The position numbers were made by a program, and so were the translations under genes. Below the pieces are notes generated by a model that worked only from the letters and a program-made list of their open reading frames with translations, ran no database searches and was not told the origin of the DNA. Of a stretch of DNA of 64,000 bases, positions 18,117 to 26,652 are shown one piece after another. Source of the stretch: Mayfieldus sp963781495 (GTDB lineage: Bacteria; Actinomycetota; Thermoleophilia; Solirubrobacterales; 70-9); NCBI GenBank assembly GCA_963781495.1, contig CAWAFX010000001.1, positions 62,001 through 126,000 on the forward strand, read 5' to 3'. Position 1 is the stretch's first letter; each line of letters begins with the position of its first letter.

Positions 18117-19991
18117 TCAGGCGTTGAGCTCGGTGTCGAGGGCGAAGCGGCTGCGGGCGCGCAAGCGCAGCTGCTCCTCGAAGAAGGCGTAGCCGGAGCG
18201 GCCCTCTTCCTTGGCGAAGTACATCGCCATGTCGGCGTGGGCCAGCAGCTCGCCGGGTCGAATGCCCGGATCGCGGCTCAGCGCGATGCCGACGCTGGGG
18301 GTAACCGCAAGGCCCTTGCCGTCGACCTCGATCGGCTCCGGCACGACGTCGACGATCCGCTTCGCGAGCTGGGTCGCCCCGCGCTCGTCCATGCCCTCGC
18401 AGAGGATCACGAACTCGTCGCCGCCGAGCCTGCTGACGACGTCGGTCGGCCGCACCAGCGCCGTCAGGCGCTTCGCGATCGAGACCAGCAGCACGTCGCC
18501 GGCGTCGTGGCCGTGGGTGTCGTTGACCCGCTTGAAGCCGTCGAGATCCAGATAGAGGATCGAGAGCGGCTTGCGTTCGCGGCGCTGGCGATTGAGGGCC
18601 AACACCATCCGGTCCTCGAGCACGCCGCGGTTGGGAAGTCCGGTGAGCTCGTCGTGGGAAGCGCGGTGGGCAAGGCGCGCCTCGTTCTCCTTGCGCTCGC
18701 TGATGTCCTGCATCTGCGAGAGCAGGTAGGCGGGCTTGCTTTCGGCGTCGCGGACGACCGTGGTGCTGAGCCAGACCCAGATGATCCGGCCGTCGGCGTG
18801 CAGGTAGCGCTTCTCGGTCTGGAAGCTGTCGCGCGTTCCCTCGATCATCTCCTGCAGGGCGTGGATGTCCTTCGGCAGGTCGTCGGGGTGGGTGATGTCG
18901 GCAAAGCCCATGCCGACCAGCTCGTCCTGCGGATAGCCGGTCAGCGCCGACAGCGCCCGGTTGGCGCGCAGCCAGCGGCCCTCGGGGCTGACGATCGCCA
19001 TCCCGATCGCCGCGTCGTCGAAGGCGCTGCGGAAGCGCTGGTTGGCCTCCTCGAGCGCATATTCGGAGCTGCGCCGCTCGCTGATGTCACGAACGAAGGC
19101 GTTGTAGCGCGGCCCGTGCGAGGTCTGCAGGGCCGAGAAGGTCAGCTCGACCGGGAAGCGGATCCCGTTGCGGCGGGTGGTGACGATCTCCAGCCGTCGT
19201 CCGAGGATCAGGCGGTCGCCGCCGAGCATCCGCTTCAGGGCCGGCTCGTACTCGTCGAGGTCCTCGGCGGGGATGATCGTCTCGGCGAGCGACCGGCCCA
19301 GGACCTCCTCGCGCGACCAGCCGAAGTCGCGCTCGGCCTGCGAGCTCCACTCGCAGATCCGGCCATCCTGGTCCATCGAGATGAAGGCCTCGTGGGCCGA
19401 ATCGAGGATCGAGCGCGCGAGCTCCTCGCGCTCGACGATGTTGTGGATGAGGTAGATGCCGGTGATGCCCAGGGCGCCGGTCATCACCGAATCCAGCGCC
19501 GCGCGTCCCAGCTCGCGGCTGGGGTAGGTCGGGCCGCCGCTGATCAGCACCGGCAGTCCGATCGTCAGGGCGCAGCCGGCGATCGACACCAGCACCTGTC
19601 GCAGGGTGCCGTAGAGCGCGAACCAGACCACCGGCAGCAGGACCAGCGCGGTGAACACAGATGAGGCGCCTCCGGTCGAGTCGCGAACGAGCGCGGCGAC
19701 GACGTAGAGCAGCATCGGGGGCGCGGCTTGCCAGGAGGCGGGAAGTCTCGACCAGGGAACGAGGAGGGATGCGGCCACGATCGCGGCGACCAGCCCGAAG
19801 GAGATCGCGATCTCACTCGTCACGCCGTCGTAGGCGAACGGGACGACTGCGAGGGTGATAACGGTCAGGCCGACGAAGGGAGCGAGGCGAAGCGCCAGCC
19901 CCGATTCCTCCAGGGGGCGAGCCTCACGGCCGGCGGGCCCGCTGGGGGCGAAGCGACGATCTAGCTGCTCGAAGTACATGGGGGCTGTCAT
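18117..19991 (-). CDS. Membrane PAS-PAS-GGDEF diguanylate cyclase
   Basis: 624 residues. About six hydrophobic segments occupy residues 30-190. Two PAS domains follow (HEAFISMDQDGRICEWSSQA near 220; DAAIGMAIVSPEGRWLRANR near 330), the second ending in an S-box-like SEKRE region (ISERKENEARLAHRASHDEL). The GGDEF domain covers about 455-624, with an intact active site GGDEF at 523-527 and an inhibitory RxxD site (RPTD) five residues before it, so product inhibition is expected. No EAL domain is present. The protein should make c-di-GMP in response to a PAS-sensed signal that cannot be identified. It precedes hisIE on the same strand; a functional link to amino-acid synthesis is not evident. Confidence 0.92.
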   Translation of the reverse strand: MTAPMYFEQLDRRFAPSGPAGREARPLEESGLALRLAPFVGLTVITLAVVPFAYDGVTSEIAISFGLVAAIVAASLLVPWSRLPASWQAAPPMLLYVVAALVRDSTGGASSVFTALVLLPVVWFALYGTLRQVLVSIAGCALTIGLPVLISGGPTYPSRELGRAALDSVMTGALGITGIYLIHNIVEREELARSILDSAHEAFISMDQDGRICEWSSQAERDFGWSREEVLGRSLAETIIPAEDLDEYEPALKRMLGGDRLILGRRLEIVTTRRNGIRFPVELTFSALQTSHGPRYNAFVRDISERRSSEYALEEANQRFRSAFDDAAIGMAIVSPEGRWLRANRALSALTGYPQDELVGMGFADITHPDDLPKDIHALQEMIEGTRDSFQTEKRYLHADGRIIWVWLSTTVVRDAESKPAYLLSQMQDISERKENEARLAHRASHDELTGLPNRGVLEDRMVLALNRQRRERKPLSILYLDLDGFKRVNDTHGHDAGDVLLVSIAKRLTALVRPTDVVSRLGGDEFVILCEGMDERGATQLAKRIVDVVPEPIEVDGKGLAVTPSVGIALSRDPGIRPGELLAHADMAMYFAKEEGRSGYAFFEEQLRLRARSRFALDTELNA

Positions 19992-20030
19992 TGACTTCGG
20001 CCCCGGCTCTAACCGGGCCCGTCGTCATAG

Positions 20031-20063
20031 AAAACGGGCTCTGGCTCATGGCTACCTGAGCCC
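20031..20063 (-). terminator. Terminator-like hairpin after era, with two alternative pairings
   Basis: On the minus strand GGGCTC pairs with GAGCCC across 20063-20036 and is followed by GTTTTC, a short U-tract. A nested partner pairing (TGAGCC 20057-20062 read on +, with GGCTCA 20043-20048) competes for the same 5' bases. It lies in the 154-base gap between the era stop and the cyclase start and probably ends the hrcA-era transcript. Confidence 0.5.
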
Positions 20064-20145
20064 AGGGTGTATTCGGCCGTCTGTTCGATGGGCTTGATAC
20101 TCAGAAGTGAAAGATCAGGCCCATTTCTGGTGCCTGAGGGCAGCC

Positions 20146-21039
20146 CTAGTCGATACCGAGGCGATCCAGCAGGCTCTCGTCACGCCGCCAGCGCTTGCGC
20201 ACCTTCACCTGCAGATCGAGGTGCACGCGTGAGCCCAGTTCGCGCTCGAGCTCGCGGCGGGCCGCGATACCGACTTCCTTTACCTTGCTGCCGTCGCGGC
20301 CGACCAGGATTCCCTTCTGCGAATCCGACTCCGCCCAGACCTCGGCTCGCACCGTGACCAGGCCGTCTTCGCGCTGCTCGACCTCGGTCACCGCGACCTC
20401 GACCGAGTGCGGGATCTCGTCCCGGGTCCGGTTCAGGACCTGCTCGCGGATCAGCTCCGCCAGCAGGACGTCGCTGGCCTGGTCGCTGTGCTGCTCGGGC
20501 GGGTAGAGGTAGGGGCCCTCGGGTGCCAGCTCGGCGAGGCGCTCGAGCAGGGGGTCCAGCCCGGCGCCGGTGCGGGCGCTGAGCGGAAAGACCTCGTCGA
20601 CCGAGGCCAGCTCGGCCGCAGCGGCCAGCACCGCCGCGGTCTCGGCGTTGTTGAGGCGGTCGACCTTGTTGACGGCGCAGATCACCGCCTGCTTCGTCTT
20701 CGCCCGCTGCAGGACGTGGTCGATGAAGCGGTCCCCCGGCCCCACCCCCTGCTCGCCGTTGACGACCAGCAGGGCGACGTCGGAGTCGGCCAGCTCGCGC
20801 TCGACCCGGCGCTGCATCCGCTCGGTCAGGACGTCGCGCGGCCTCTGCACTCCGGGCAGGTCGACGAGGACGAGCTGCCATCCGGCGGGCTCATCCGTGA
20901 CGATGCCGCGAATCGCCCGCCGGGTCGTCTGCGGCCGATCGGAGACGATCGCGACCCGCGAGCCGACGAGGGCGTTGATCAACGTCGACTTGCCGACGTT
21001 GGGCCTCCCGGCCAGGCCGACGAATGCCGCTCGGGTCAT
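20146..21039 (-). CDS. era: GTPase Era
   Basis: 297 residues. It is a ribosome-assembly GTPase that binds 16S rRNA. G1 is GRPNVGKST (11-19), switch I region SDRPQTTRRAIRG, G3 DLPG (59-62), G4 NKVD, and G5 SARTGAG. The C-terminal KH domain is present (GILVGRDGSKVKEVGIAARRELE). ATG 21039 overlaps the ybeY stop as ATGA. Last gene of the hrcA-to-era cluster. Confidence 0.97.
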   Translation of the reverse strand: MTRAAFVGLAGRPNVGKSTLINALVGSRVAIVSDRPQTTRRAIRGIVTDEPAGWQLVLVDLPGVQRPRDVLTERMQRRVERELADSDVALLVVNGEQGVGPGDRFIDHVLQRAKTKQAVICAVNKVDRLNNAETAAVLAAAAELASVDEVFPLSARTGAGLDPLLERLAELAPEGPYLYPPEQHSDQASDVLLAELIREQVLNRTRDEIPHSVEVAVTEVEQREDGLVTVRAEVWAESDSQKGILVGRDGSKVKEVGIAARRELERELGSRVHLDLQVKVRKRWRRDESLLDRLGID

Positions 21040-21407
21040 CGTCCTTGAAGGCTCGCCATCGCCTGGGCCTGGAGGGCGAGCATCTCGCCGCCGTCGACCT
21101 CGTGGTCATAGCCGCAGAGGTGCAGCACGCCGTGGACCGCCGCCTCGCGAACGTTCGAGCACTCCTCGGGGCAGATCGCCACGTCACCGAGCTCGCGCGG
21201 CCCCTGCGAGGGGCCGGAGCCGTCGAGCGGGAAAGCGAGGACGTCGGTGGGGCGGTTGATCCCGCGGTGGCGCCGGTTGAGCTCGCGGATCCGCTCCGGG
21301 GCCACGAGCTGCAGTCCCAGGTGCCCGTCGGTGACGGCCGCGACCTCGAGCGCCGCGGAGACTGCATCGCGAAGCTCGGCGGGGACGTCGGAGAGGTCGA
21401 GGCTCAA
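21036..21407 (-). CDS. ybeY: Endoribonuclease / rRNA maturation factor YbeY
   Basis: 123 residues from TTG 21407, which overlaps the phoH stop as TTGA. The zinc motif HGVLHLCGYDHE (about 91-102) supplies three histidines. RHRGINRPTDVLAFPLDG is the conserved substrate-side stretch. It is slightly short for the family (140-160) at the N-terminus, but no other start codon fits without overlapping further into phoH. Acts with Era in 16S 3' end processing. Confidence 0.94.
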   Translation of the reverse strand: MSLDLSDVPAELRDAVSAALEVAAVTDGHLGLQLVAPERIRELNRRHRGINRPTDVLAFPLDGSGPSQGPRELGDVAICPEECSNVREAAVHGVLHLCGYDHEVDGGEMLALQAQAMASLQGR

Positions 21408-22360
21408 TCGCCCTCGGGCTCGCGCTCTGCGTACTCGCCGTAGGCGGCGACGATCCTCTGCACCAGCTTGTGGCGGACGACGTCCTCGCCGCCGAAGTGG
21501 ACGAAGGAGACGTCCTCGACCCGGCCGAGGATCTCGCGCACGACGACCAGTCCCGAGCGCTTGTCGTGGGGCAGGTCGATCTGGGTGATGTCCCCGGTGA
21601 CGACCATCTTCGAGTTGAAGCCGAGCCGGGTCAGGAACATCTTCATCTGCTCGGGGCTCGTGTTCTGGGCCTCGTCGAGGATCACGAAGGAGTCGTTCAG
21701 GGTCCGCCCGCGCATGAAGGCAAGCGGCGCGACCTCGATCACCCCCTTTTCGAAGTAGGAGTTGACGCGGTCGGGGTCGAGCATGTCGTAGAGGGCGTCG
21801 AAGAGGGGCCGCAGGTAGGGGTCGACCTTGGCCTGGATGTCCCCGGGCAGAAAGCCGAGCCTCTCCCCCGCCTCGACCGCCGGGCGGGTGAGGATGATCC
21901 GGGTCACCTGGCGCGAGGCCAGCGCTGCCGCCGCCATCGCCACCGCGAGGAAGGTCTTGCCGGTGCCTGCCGGGCCGATTCCGAAGGTGATCGTGTGATC
22001 GCGGATCGAGTCCACATAGCGCTTCTGGTTCAGCGTCTTCGGCGCCACCTTGGCGTTGCGGTGGCGCCAGACGACGTCCTCGAGGATCTCGGCCGGGCTC
22101 TCGGCCGCGTCCAGCGCGCCGGTCACGGCCTCGATCGTCCCCGGCGCGATCTCGTGCCCCTGCTCGATCAGCTCGACGAGCTCATCGACCACCGTGGCGG
22201 CGGTCTGCACCTCGCCGTCGCCGCCGTCGAGGGTGAGGACGTTGCCGCGCAGGTGCAGGTCGCAGTCGAGGTGGCCCTCGAGCGTTCGCAGAACGTCGTC
22301 GCCGGAGCCGGCCAGCTCGGCGGCAACCGTGTTGTCGAGGGTCAGCTGCCTACGTGCCAA
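21404..22360 (-). CDS. PhoH-like ATPase
   Basis: 318 residues from TTG 22360. Walker A is GPAGTGKT at 129-136, and Walker B with DEAQN lies in FVILDEAQNTSPEQMKMFL. VVTGDITQIDLP and RSGLVVVREIL complete the PhoH core. The N-terminal KH-like part (residues 1-90) is typical of the PhoH/PhoL proteins that neighbour ybeY. Function by family: a predicted RNA-linked ATPase. The 5' end overlaps the yqeY stop by 11 bases. Confidence 0.93.
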   Translation of the reverse strand: MARRQLTLDNTVAAELAGSGDDVLRTLEGHLDCDLHLRGNVLTLDGGDGEVQTAATVVDELVELIEQGHEIAPGTIEAVTGALDAAESPAEILEDVVWRHRNAKVAPKTLNQKRYVDSIRDHTITFGIGPAGTGKTFLAVAMAAAALASRQVTRIILTRPAVEAGERLGFLPGDIQAKVDPYLRPLFDALYDMLDPDRVNSYFEKGVIEVAPLAFMRGRTLNDSFVILDEAQNTSPEQMKMFLTRLGFNSKMVVTGDITQIDLPHDKRSGLVVVREILGRVEDVSFVHFGGEDVVRHKLVQRIVAAYGEYAEREPEGD

Positions 22361-22781
22361 GTTGTTCGCGCACCAACTGGCTGACCCGCTTGCCGTCCGC
22401 CCTGCCCCCGACCTTCGGCATCAGCGCCGACATCACCTCGCCCATCTGCCGCTGCTCGGTCGCCCCGGCCTCCGCGATCGCCGCTTCGACCAGCTCGCCG
22501 AGCTGCGCGTCGGAGAGCTGCTCGGGTAGGTAGGCCTCGATCAGCTTCGCCTCGCCCTGCTCGACCTCCGCCTGCTCGCCGCGGCCGCCGTCGCGGAAGG
22601 CCTCTGCCGCCTCGATTCGCTTCTTGCGCTCGCGCTGCAGGACCGCGATCTCGTCGCCCTTGCCCAGCTTTGCGTCCTGCTGCAGCGCGTCGACGACCAG
22701 CCGCAGCGCGGCGGCGCGCTCACGCTCGCCCGACTTCATCGCCGTGCGAACGTCTTCCTGGACCTGCTCGAGGATCGTCAT
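22350..22781 (-). CDS. GatB/YqeY domain protein
   Basis: 143 residues. It matches the stand-alone YqeY family (MTILEQVQEDVRTAMKSGER; LRLVVDALQ; RIEAAEAFRDGGR; LIEAYLPEQLSDAQL; MGEVMSALMPKVGGRADGK). The family resembles the tRNA-binding tail of GatB; its role is unsettled. It starts 5 bases after the murI stop, in the era cluster. Confidence 0.92.
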   Translation of the reverse strand: MTILEQVQEDVRTAMKSGERERAAALRLVVDALQQDAKLGKGDEIAVLQRERKKRIEAAEAFRDGGRGEQAEVEQGEAKLIEAYLPEQLSDAQLGELVEAAIAEAGATEQRQMGEVMSALMPKVGGRADGKRVSQLVREQLGT

Positions 22782-22786
22782 TCGCC

Positions 22787-23620
22787 CTAAAGGGTAGAGG
22801 GAACACGCACGCCCTCCACCTCGCCGAGGGGCATCTGCAGGAAGCGGGTTCCGAGCTCGCGGAAGGCATCGACGTCACCGGTGCAGAGGAACCTGTAGGT
22901 CCCCTCCCCGTCCTCGGTGGCGGCCAGGCCGCCCGCCTCCAGCGCCCGCTGGGCGGCGGCCGCGACCGCGTGCCCGGCGCTGATCAGCCGCACGTCGCGC
23001 CCCAGCGTCCGCTGCAGCATCGGCGCCACCAGCGGAAAGTGGGTGCAGCCGAGGATCAGGGTGTCGACGTCGGCCTGCTTCAGCGGCTCGCAGTAGGAGC
23101 GCACCTTGTCGACGACCCCCTGGTCGAAGGGGAACCCGTGCTGGATGATCGGCGCCAGGTCGGGGGCCGCGACCTCGGTCACCTCGAGGTTTCGCCCCTG
23201 GCGCTCCAGCGCCCGCCGGTAGGAGCCCGAGTCGACGGTCGCCGGCGTCGCCAGCACCCCGACCCGGCCGTTGGAGGTCAGCGCGGCGGCGATCTCCGCC
23301 TCGGGGTCGATCACCGTCACGACCTCGACCCCGGCTTCGTCCGCGACCGCCGACGCCGCATCGCGACCGGCCGAGGTGGCCGAATTGCAGGCGATGACCA
23401 GCAGCTTGGCGCCGCGCTCGAGCAGAAAGCGGCTCACCTCCTCGACCCGACTGCTGAGCTCCCCATGCCCCTTGATCCCGTAGGGGAAATGGGCGCTGTC
23501 GCCGAGGTAGAGGAAGTCCTCCTCGGGCAGCGAGACCAGGCACTCGTGCAGGACGGTGAGGCCGCCGACCCCGGAGTCGAAGACGGCGATCGGGAGCCGG
23601 CTGCCGGTCTGCCCGCTCAG
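22787..23620 (-). CDS. murI: Glutamate racemase, apparently starting at CTG
   Basis: About 277 residues. Catalytic features are complete: FDSGVGGLTVL near residue 14, first Cys in ACNSAT (Cys78), second Cys in GCTHFP (Cys192), plus GDSAHFPYG. It makes D-glutamate for peptidoglycan. No ATG, GTG or TTG occurs in frame between the end of the prmA coding overlap and the essential DSG motif; the first GTG (around 23443) would delete the first 60 residues. The only reasonable start is CTG (23620-23618), which overlaps the prmA TGA as CTGA, the same coupling geometry used elsewhere in this window with ATG, GTG and TTG. Confidence 0.92.
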   Translation of the reverse strand: MSGQTGSRLPIAVFDSGVGGLTVLHECLVSLPEEDFLYLGDSAHFPYGIKGHGELSSRVEEVSRFLLERGAKLLVIACNSATSAGRDAASAVADEAGVEVVTVIDPEAEIAAALTSNGRVGVLATPATVDSGSYRRALERQGRNLEVTEVAAPDLAPIIQHGFPFDQGVVDKVRSYCEPLKQADVDTLILGCTHFPLVAPMLQRTLGRDVRLISAGHAVAAAAQRALEAGGLAATEDGEGTYRFLCTGDVDAFRELGTRFLQMPLGEVEGVRVPSTL

Positions 23621-24450
23621 GGCTCGAGCGCCCTCTCCAGCCGCAGCGCCGCCCAGTCGCCCTCGCGGCGGCGCTCGGCCTCGACCAGTCCGGAGGCGCC
23701 GAAGCGGGCGGCGACGTCGTCGGCCTCGGAGGCCAGAAGTCCGGAGCAGATCAGAAGCTGCGGCGCCTCACCGGCCCCGAGGCCGGCGGCGACGTGGGCC
23801 AGCAGGGGAGCGGTGAGATTGGCGACGACGGTCGGCTCCAGCGGCGGCAGCTCCTCGCGCAGGTTGACCCGCTCGGCCCGTAGCGAGACCGCGTTGGCCG
23901 TGGCGTTGGCAGCCGCCGCCTCCAGCGCCGCCGGCTCGTGGTCGCAGCCCCGCACCGGCCCCCAGCCGAGCTTCGCGGCGGCGATCGCGAGCACTCCCGA
24001 GCCGGTGCCGAGGTCGATCAGCGGCCCGCGGCCCCCGCCTGCCGCGGCCTCGATCAGCAGCTCGACGCAGAGCCGGGTCGTCGCGTGGGCGCCGGTTCCG
24101 AAGGCACGCCCGGGCTCGATCACGACGTCGATCGCGTCGCCGTGCCGCTCGGCCCACGGCGGCCGGATCCAGACCCGGCCGGCGATCAGAAGCGGCTGGT
24201 GAAAGTCCTGCCAGCGGTCGGCCCAGTCGTCGGGGATCGGGGTCGCGTCGACCTCGACCATACCCTTGCCGGTCGCCGCCTCGATGCCGCCGAGGTCGGG
24301 CAGCTCTCCTTCGGGGCCGTAGATCGCGTACTCGACATAGCCGTCGCCCTGCTCCTCCTCGAAGCCGTTCGGCGCCAGCACCGCGAGCTCGGCGAGAACC
24401 AGCTCCGCCTGCTCGGGGCGGCAGCGCACCGCCAGCCGAATCGTCCCCAT
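23617..24450 (-). CDS. prmA: Ribosomal protein L11 methyltransferase
   Basis: 277 residues. An N-terminal substrate-recognition domain (1-100) is followed by a SAM-binding domain with EPGRAFGTGAHATTRLCVEL, the motif I LIDLGTGSGVLAIAAAKLG, CDHEPAALEAAAANATANAV and VVANLTAPLL, which carries the NL(T/L)APLL motif typical of PrmA. It trimethylates ribosomal protein L11 by family. It follows dnaJ after 3 bases and overlaps murI. Confidence 0.94.
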   Translation of the reverse strand: MGTIRLAVRCRPEQAELVLAELAVLAPNGFEEEQGDGYVEYAIYGPEGELPDLGGIEAATGKGMVEVDATPIPDDWADRWQDFHQPLLIAGRVWIRPPWAERHGDAIDVVIEPGRAFGTGAHATTRLCVELLIEAAAGGGRGPLIDLGTGSGVLAIAAAKLGWGPVRGCDHEPAALEAAAANATANAVSLRAERVNLREELPPLEPTVVANLTAPLLAHVAAGLGAGEAPQLLICSGLLASEADDVAARFGASGLVEAERRREGDWAALRLERALEP

Positions 24451-24453
24451 CGG

Positions 24454-25569
24454 CTAGCCGAAGGCCCGCCGGACCCGGGAGAGGAATCCCTCCTGGGTCG
24501 GGCTCAGGTTCTCGGGCTCGATCGTGTCGGCCAGCTTCTGGGCCAGCTCGCGCTGCTGCGGGCTCAGGTTCGTCGGCACGACGACGTTGAGGACGACCCG
24601 GTGATCTCCCCGCGCGCGGCCGCCGAGTCGCGGCAGCCCGAGCCCGCGCAGCAGCACCTCGGTGCCCCCCTGGGAACCGGGCGGCACCGATATCTCGCGC
24701 TCGCCCTCGAGGGTCTCGACGCTGACCGTGGTCCCGAGCATCGCCACGGTCGCCGGCACGTCGACGATCGAGACCAGGTCCTCGCCGTCGCGGTGAAAGC
24801 GGTTGTCCTCGGCGATCCGTACCTCGACGTAGAGGTCGCCGGCCTGACCGCCCGCCTCCCCGGCGTGGCCGGCACCGGCGACGCGGATCCTCTGGCCGTC
24901 CTGGATCCCGGCCGGGACGTCGACGCTGAAGCGGCGGATCCCGGCCTTGCGGCCCCTGCCGCCGCACTGCTCGCAGGGGGTCTCGGCGATCCGTCCGTCG
25001 CCGTGGCAGACCTCGCACGAGGTCGCCCGGACGAGCTGGCCGAACGGGGTCTGCGAGACCTGTCGCACCTGGCCCTGGCCGTTGCAGTTCTCGCAGGGAT
25101 GGATCGGGGTGCCGGGCTCGGCGCCGTTGCCGCGGCAGTGCTCGCATTGCATGACGGCGTCGAAGGAGACCTCGCGGCTTTCGCCGGTGGCGACCTCGGC
25201 CAGGCTCAGCTCGACGGTCGTGGCGATGTCGCCGCCGCTCGCCGGACCGCCGCGTGCGAATCCGAACGGGTCGCCGCTGCCGAAGAAGGCCTGGAAGATG
25301 TCGTCGATCGAGCCGAAGCCGGCGCTGCGTGGGGCCCAGCCGCCGGAACGCAGCCCCTGGGCGCCGAAGGAGTCGTAGGTCTTGCGGCGCATCGGATCGG
25401 AGAGGACCTCGTAGGCCTCGGCCGCCTCCTTGAACTTCTCCTCCGCCTCGGGGTCGTGCGAGTTGACGTCGGGATGCAGTTCACGGGCGAGGCGACGGAA
25501 GGCCCTCTTTATCTCCGTCTCGTCGGCGGCCCGCTCGACCCCGAGCACCTCGTAATAGTCACGCGGCAT
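24454..25569 (-). CDS. dnaJ: Chaperone DnaJ
   Basis: 371 residues. J-domain with HPD at 32-34. A G/F-rich segment (residues 75-115) precedes four zinc-finger repeats CEHCRGNG, CENCNGQG, CEVCHGDG and CEQCGGRG. The C-terminal substrate-binding domain follows. It stimulates DnaK. The dnaJ2-type position next to hrcA, away from dnaK, is common in Actinobacteria. It starts 19 bases after hrcA. Confidence 0.96.
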   Translation of the reverse strand: MPRDYYEVLGVERAADETEIKRAFRRLARELHPDVNSHDPEAEEKFKEAAEAYEVLSDPMRRKTYDSFGAQGLRSGGWAPRSAGFGSIDDIFQAFFGSGDPFGFARGGPASGGDIATTVELSLAEVATGESREVSFDAVMQCEHCRGNGAEPGTPIHPCENCNGQGQVRQVSQTPFGQLVRATSCEVCHGDGRIAETPCEQCGGRGRKAGIRRFSVDVPAGIQDGQRIRVAGAGHAGEAGGQAGDLYVEVRIAEDNRFHRDGEDLVSIVDVPATVAMLGTTVSVETLEGEREISVPPGSQGGTEVLLRGLGLPRLGGRARGDHRVVLNVVVPTNLSPQQRELAQKLADTIEPENLSPTQEGFLSRVRRAFG

Positions 25570-25588
25570 CGACTCGACCTGGCCGCGG

Positions 25589-26608
25589 CTACTCGTAGAC
25601 CGATTCGAAGTAGCGCGAGAGCTCGCGGGCGGTGTCGCGGACCGAGCCGATCGCCGTCGCGTAATCCATCCGCAGCGGTCCGACGACGCCCACAGAGCCG
25701 AGGTTGCGGTAGCCGAGGCCGTAGTTGGCCGCTACCACGCTCACCGACCGCAGCTCCGGCTGCGGGTTCTCGTCGCCGATCCAGAGAAAGACCGAGCGCT
25801 GCTCGAGCGCCGAGCGCATCATCCGCAGTACCGTCGCCCGCCGCTCCAGGGTGCGCATCAGGCGATCGATGTCGGGGAGGTCGCCGAAATGACTCTCGGA
25901 GAGCAACCGCGCCGCCCCCTCCATGTAGAGCTGCTGCTCACCGGAGCCCTCGAGCGAGCCGAAGGCGGCGCCGATGCTGGCCAGGAACCCCTGCTCAGCG
26001 GGGCCGAGCTCGGGGTCGGAGAGCCGGCCGGCGATCATCCGCGCTCCCAGCCCGAGACCGGAGAGGCGCTCGTTGAGGTACTCCGAGGCCCACTCGACCA
26101 GGCCTGGGTCGAGCGGCTGATCGAAGCTGAAGGTTCGCTTGGTCACCCCGCCGGCGGAGCTGATCACGACCACCATCACCACCGTCGGCTGCAGCAGCAG
26201 GGCCTCGACCCGATGGATCGTCGCGGTCTCCAGCGGCGGCGCGGTGACCAGGGCAACGAGGTCGGTCATCTTCGAGAGCGTCGCCGTGGTCTCGCGCATC
26301 GCCTCCTCGACCTCGCGCCGCATCTGCGAGAGCTCGAGCTCGACACCGTGCTCGCTGGGAGGCGGTTCGGCGAGCAGCATGTCGACGTAGCAGCGATAGC
26401 CGGCGTCGGTCGGGACCCGCCCGGCCGAGGTGTGGGGATGGGTGAGCAGGCCCGCCTCCTCGAGCGCAGCCAGCTCGCTGCGCACCGTCGACGGACTCCA
26501 GGCGATGCCCTGCTGGCCGGCAAGCGCCTTCGAGCCAACCGGCTTGCCCGAGTCGAGATGGGCGTCGACGGCCAGCTGCAGAAGCAGTTTCTGGCGCTCG
26601 GTGAGCAT
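25589..26608 (-). CDS. hrcA: Heat-inducible transcription repressor HrcA
   Basis: 339 residues. Winged-helix N-terminus (LLLQLAVDAHLDSGKPVGSK, STVRSELAALEEAGLL, HTSAGRVPTDAGYRCYVD) followed by the GAF-like dimerisation domain (VVMVVVISSAGGVTKRTF; SVSVVAANYGLGYRNLGSVG; GPLRMDYATAIGSV). It represses heat-shock operons by binding CIRCE elements in most bacteria. No CIRCE sequence is visible upstream; instead a near-perfect 20-base palindrome abuts the start codon. Confidence 0.95.
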   Translation of the reverse strand: MLTERQKLLLQLAVDAHLDSGKPVGSKALAGQQGIAWSPSTVRSELAALEEAGLLTHPHTSAGRVPTDAGYRCYVDMLLAEPPPSEHGVELELSQMRREVEEAMRETTATLSKMTDLVALVTAPPLETATIHRVEALLLQPTVVMVVVISSAGGVTKRTFSFDQPLDPGLVEWASEYLNERLSGLGLGARMIAGRLSDPELGPAEQGFLASIGAAFGSLEGSGEQQLYMEGAARLLSESHFGDLPDIDRLMRTLERRATVLRMMRSALEQRSVFLWIGDENPQPELRSVSVVAANYGLGYRNLGSVGVVGPLRMDYATAIGSVRDTARELSRYFESVYE

Positions 26609-26609
26609 G

Positions 26610-26629
26610 CCCTGATTCTAGAAGCAGGG
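26610..26629 (-). promoter_or_regulatory. Near-perfect 20-bp palindrome adjoining the hrcA start
   Basis: CCCTGATTCTAGAAGCAGGG is symmetric except at one base pair: CCCTG/CAGGG arms flank TTCTAGAA. It ends one base before the hrcA ATG. It does not match CIRCE (TTAGCACTC-N9-GAGTGCTAA). It could be an operator, an RNA hairpin over the ribosome binding site, or a terminator of the upstream MaoC genes lacking a U-tract. Confidence 0.4.
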
Positions 26630-26652
26630 CGGGCGGGCGCCCGACGGCGGGC

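Noticed and set aside
19992..20030. c-di-GMP riboswitch ahead of the diguanylate cyclase
   Set aside because: No GEMM-type core is visible in this short leader.
25589..26608. CIRCE operator for hrcA-dnaJ
   Set aside because: No TTAGCACTC-like sequence in or around the upstream region.
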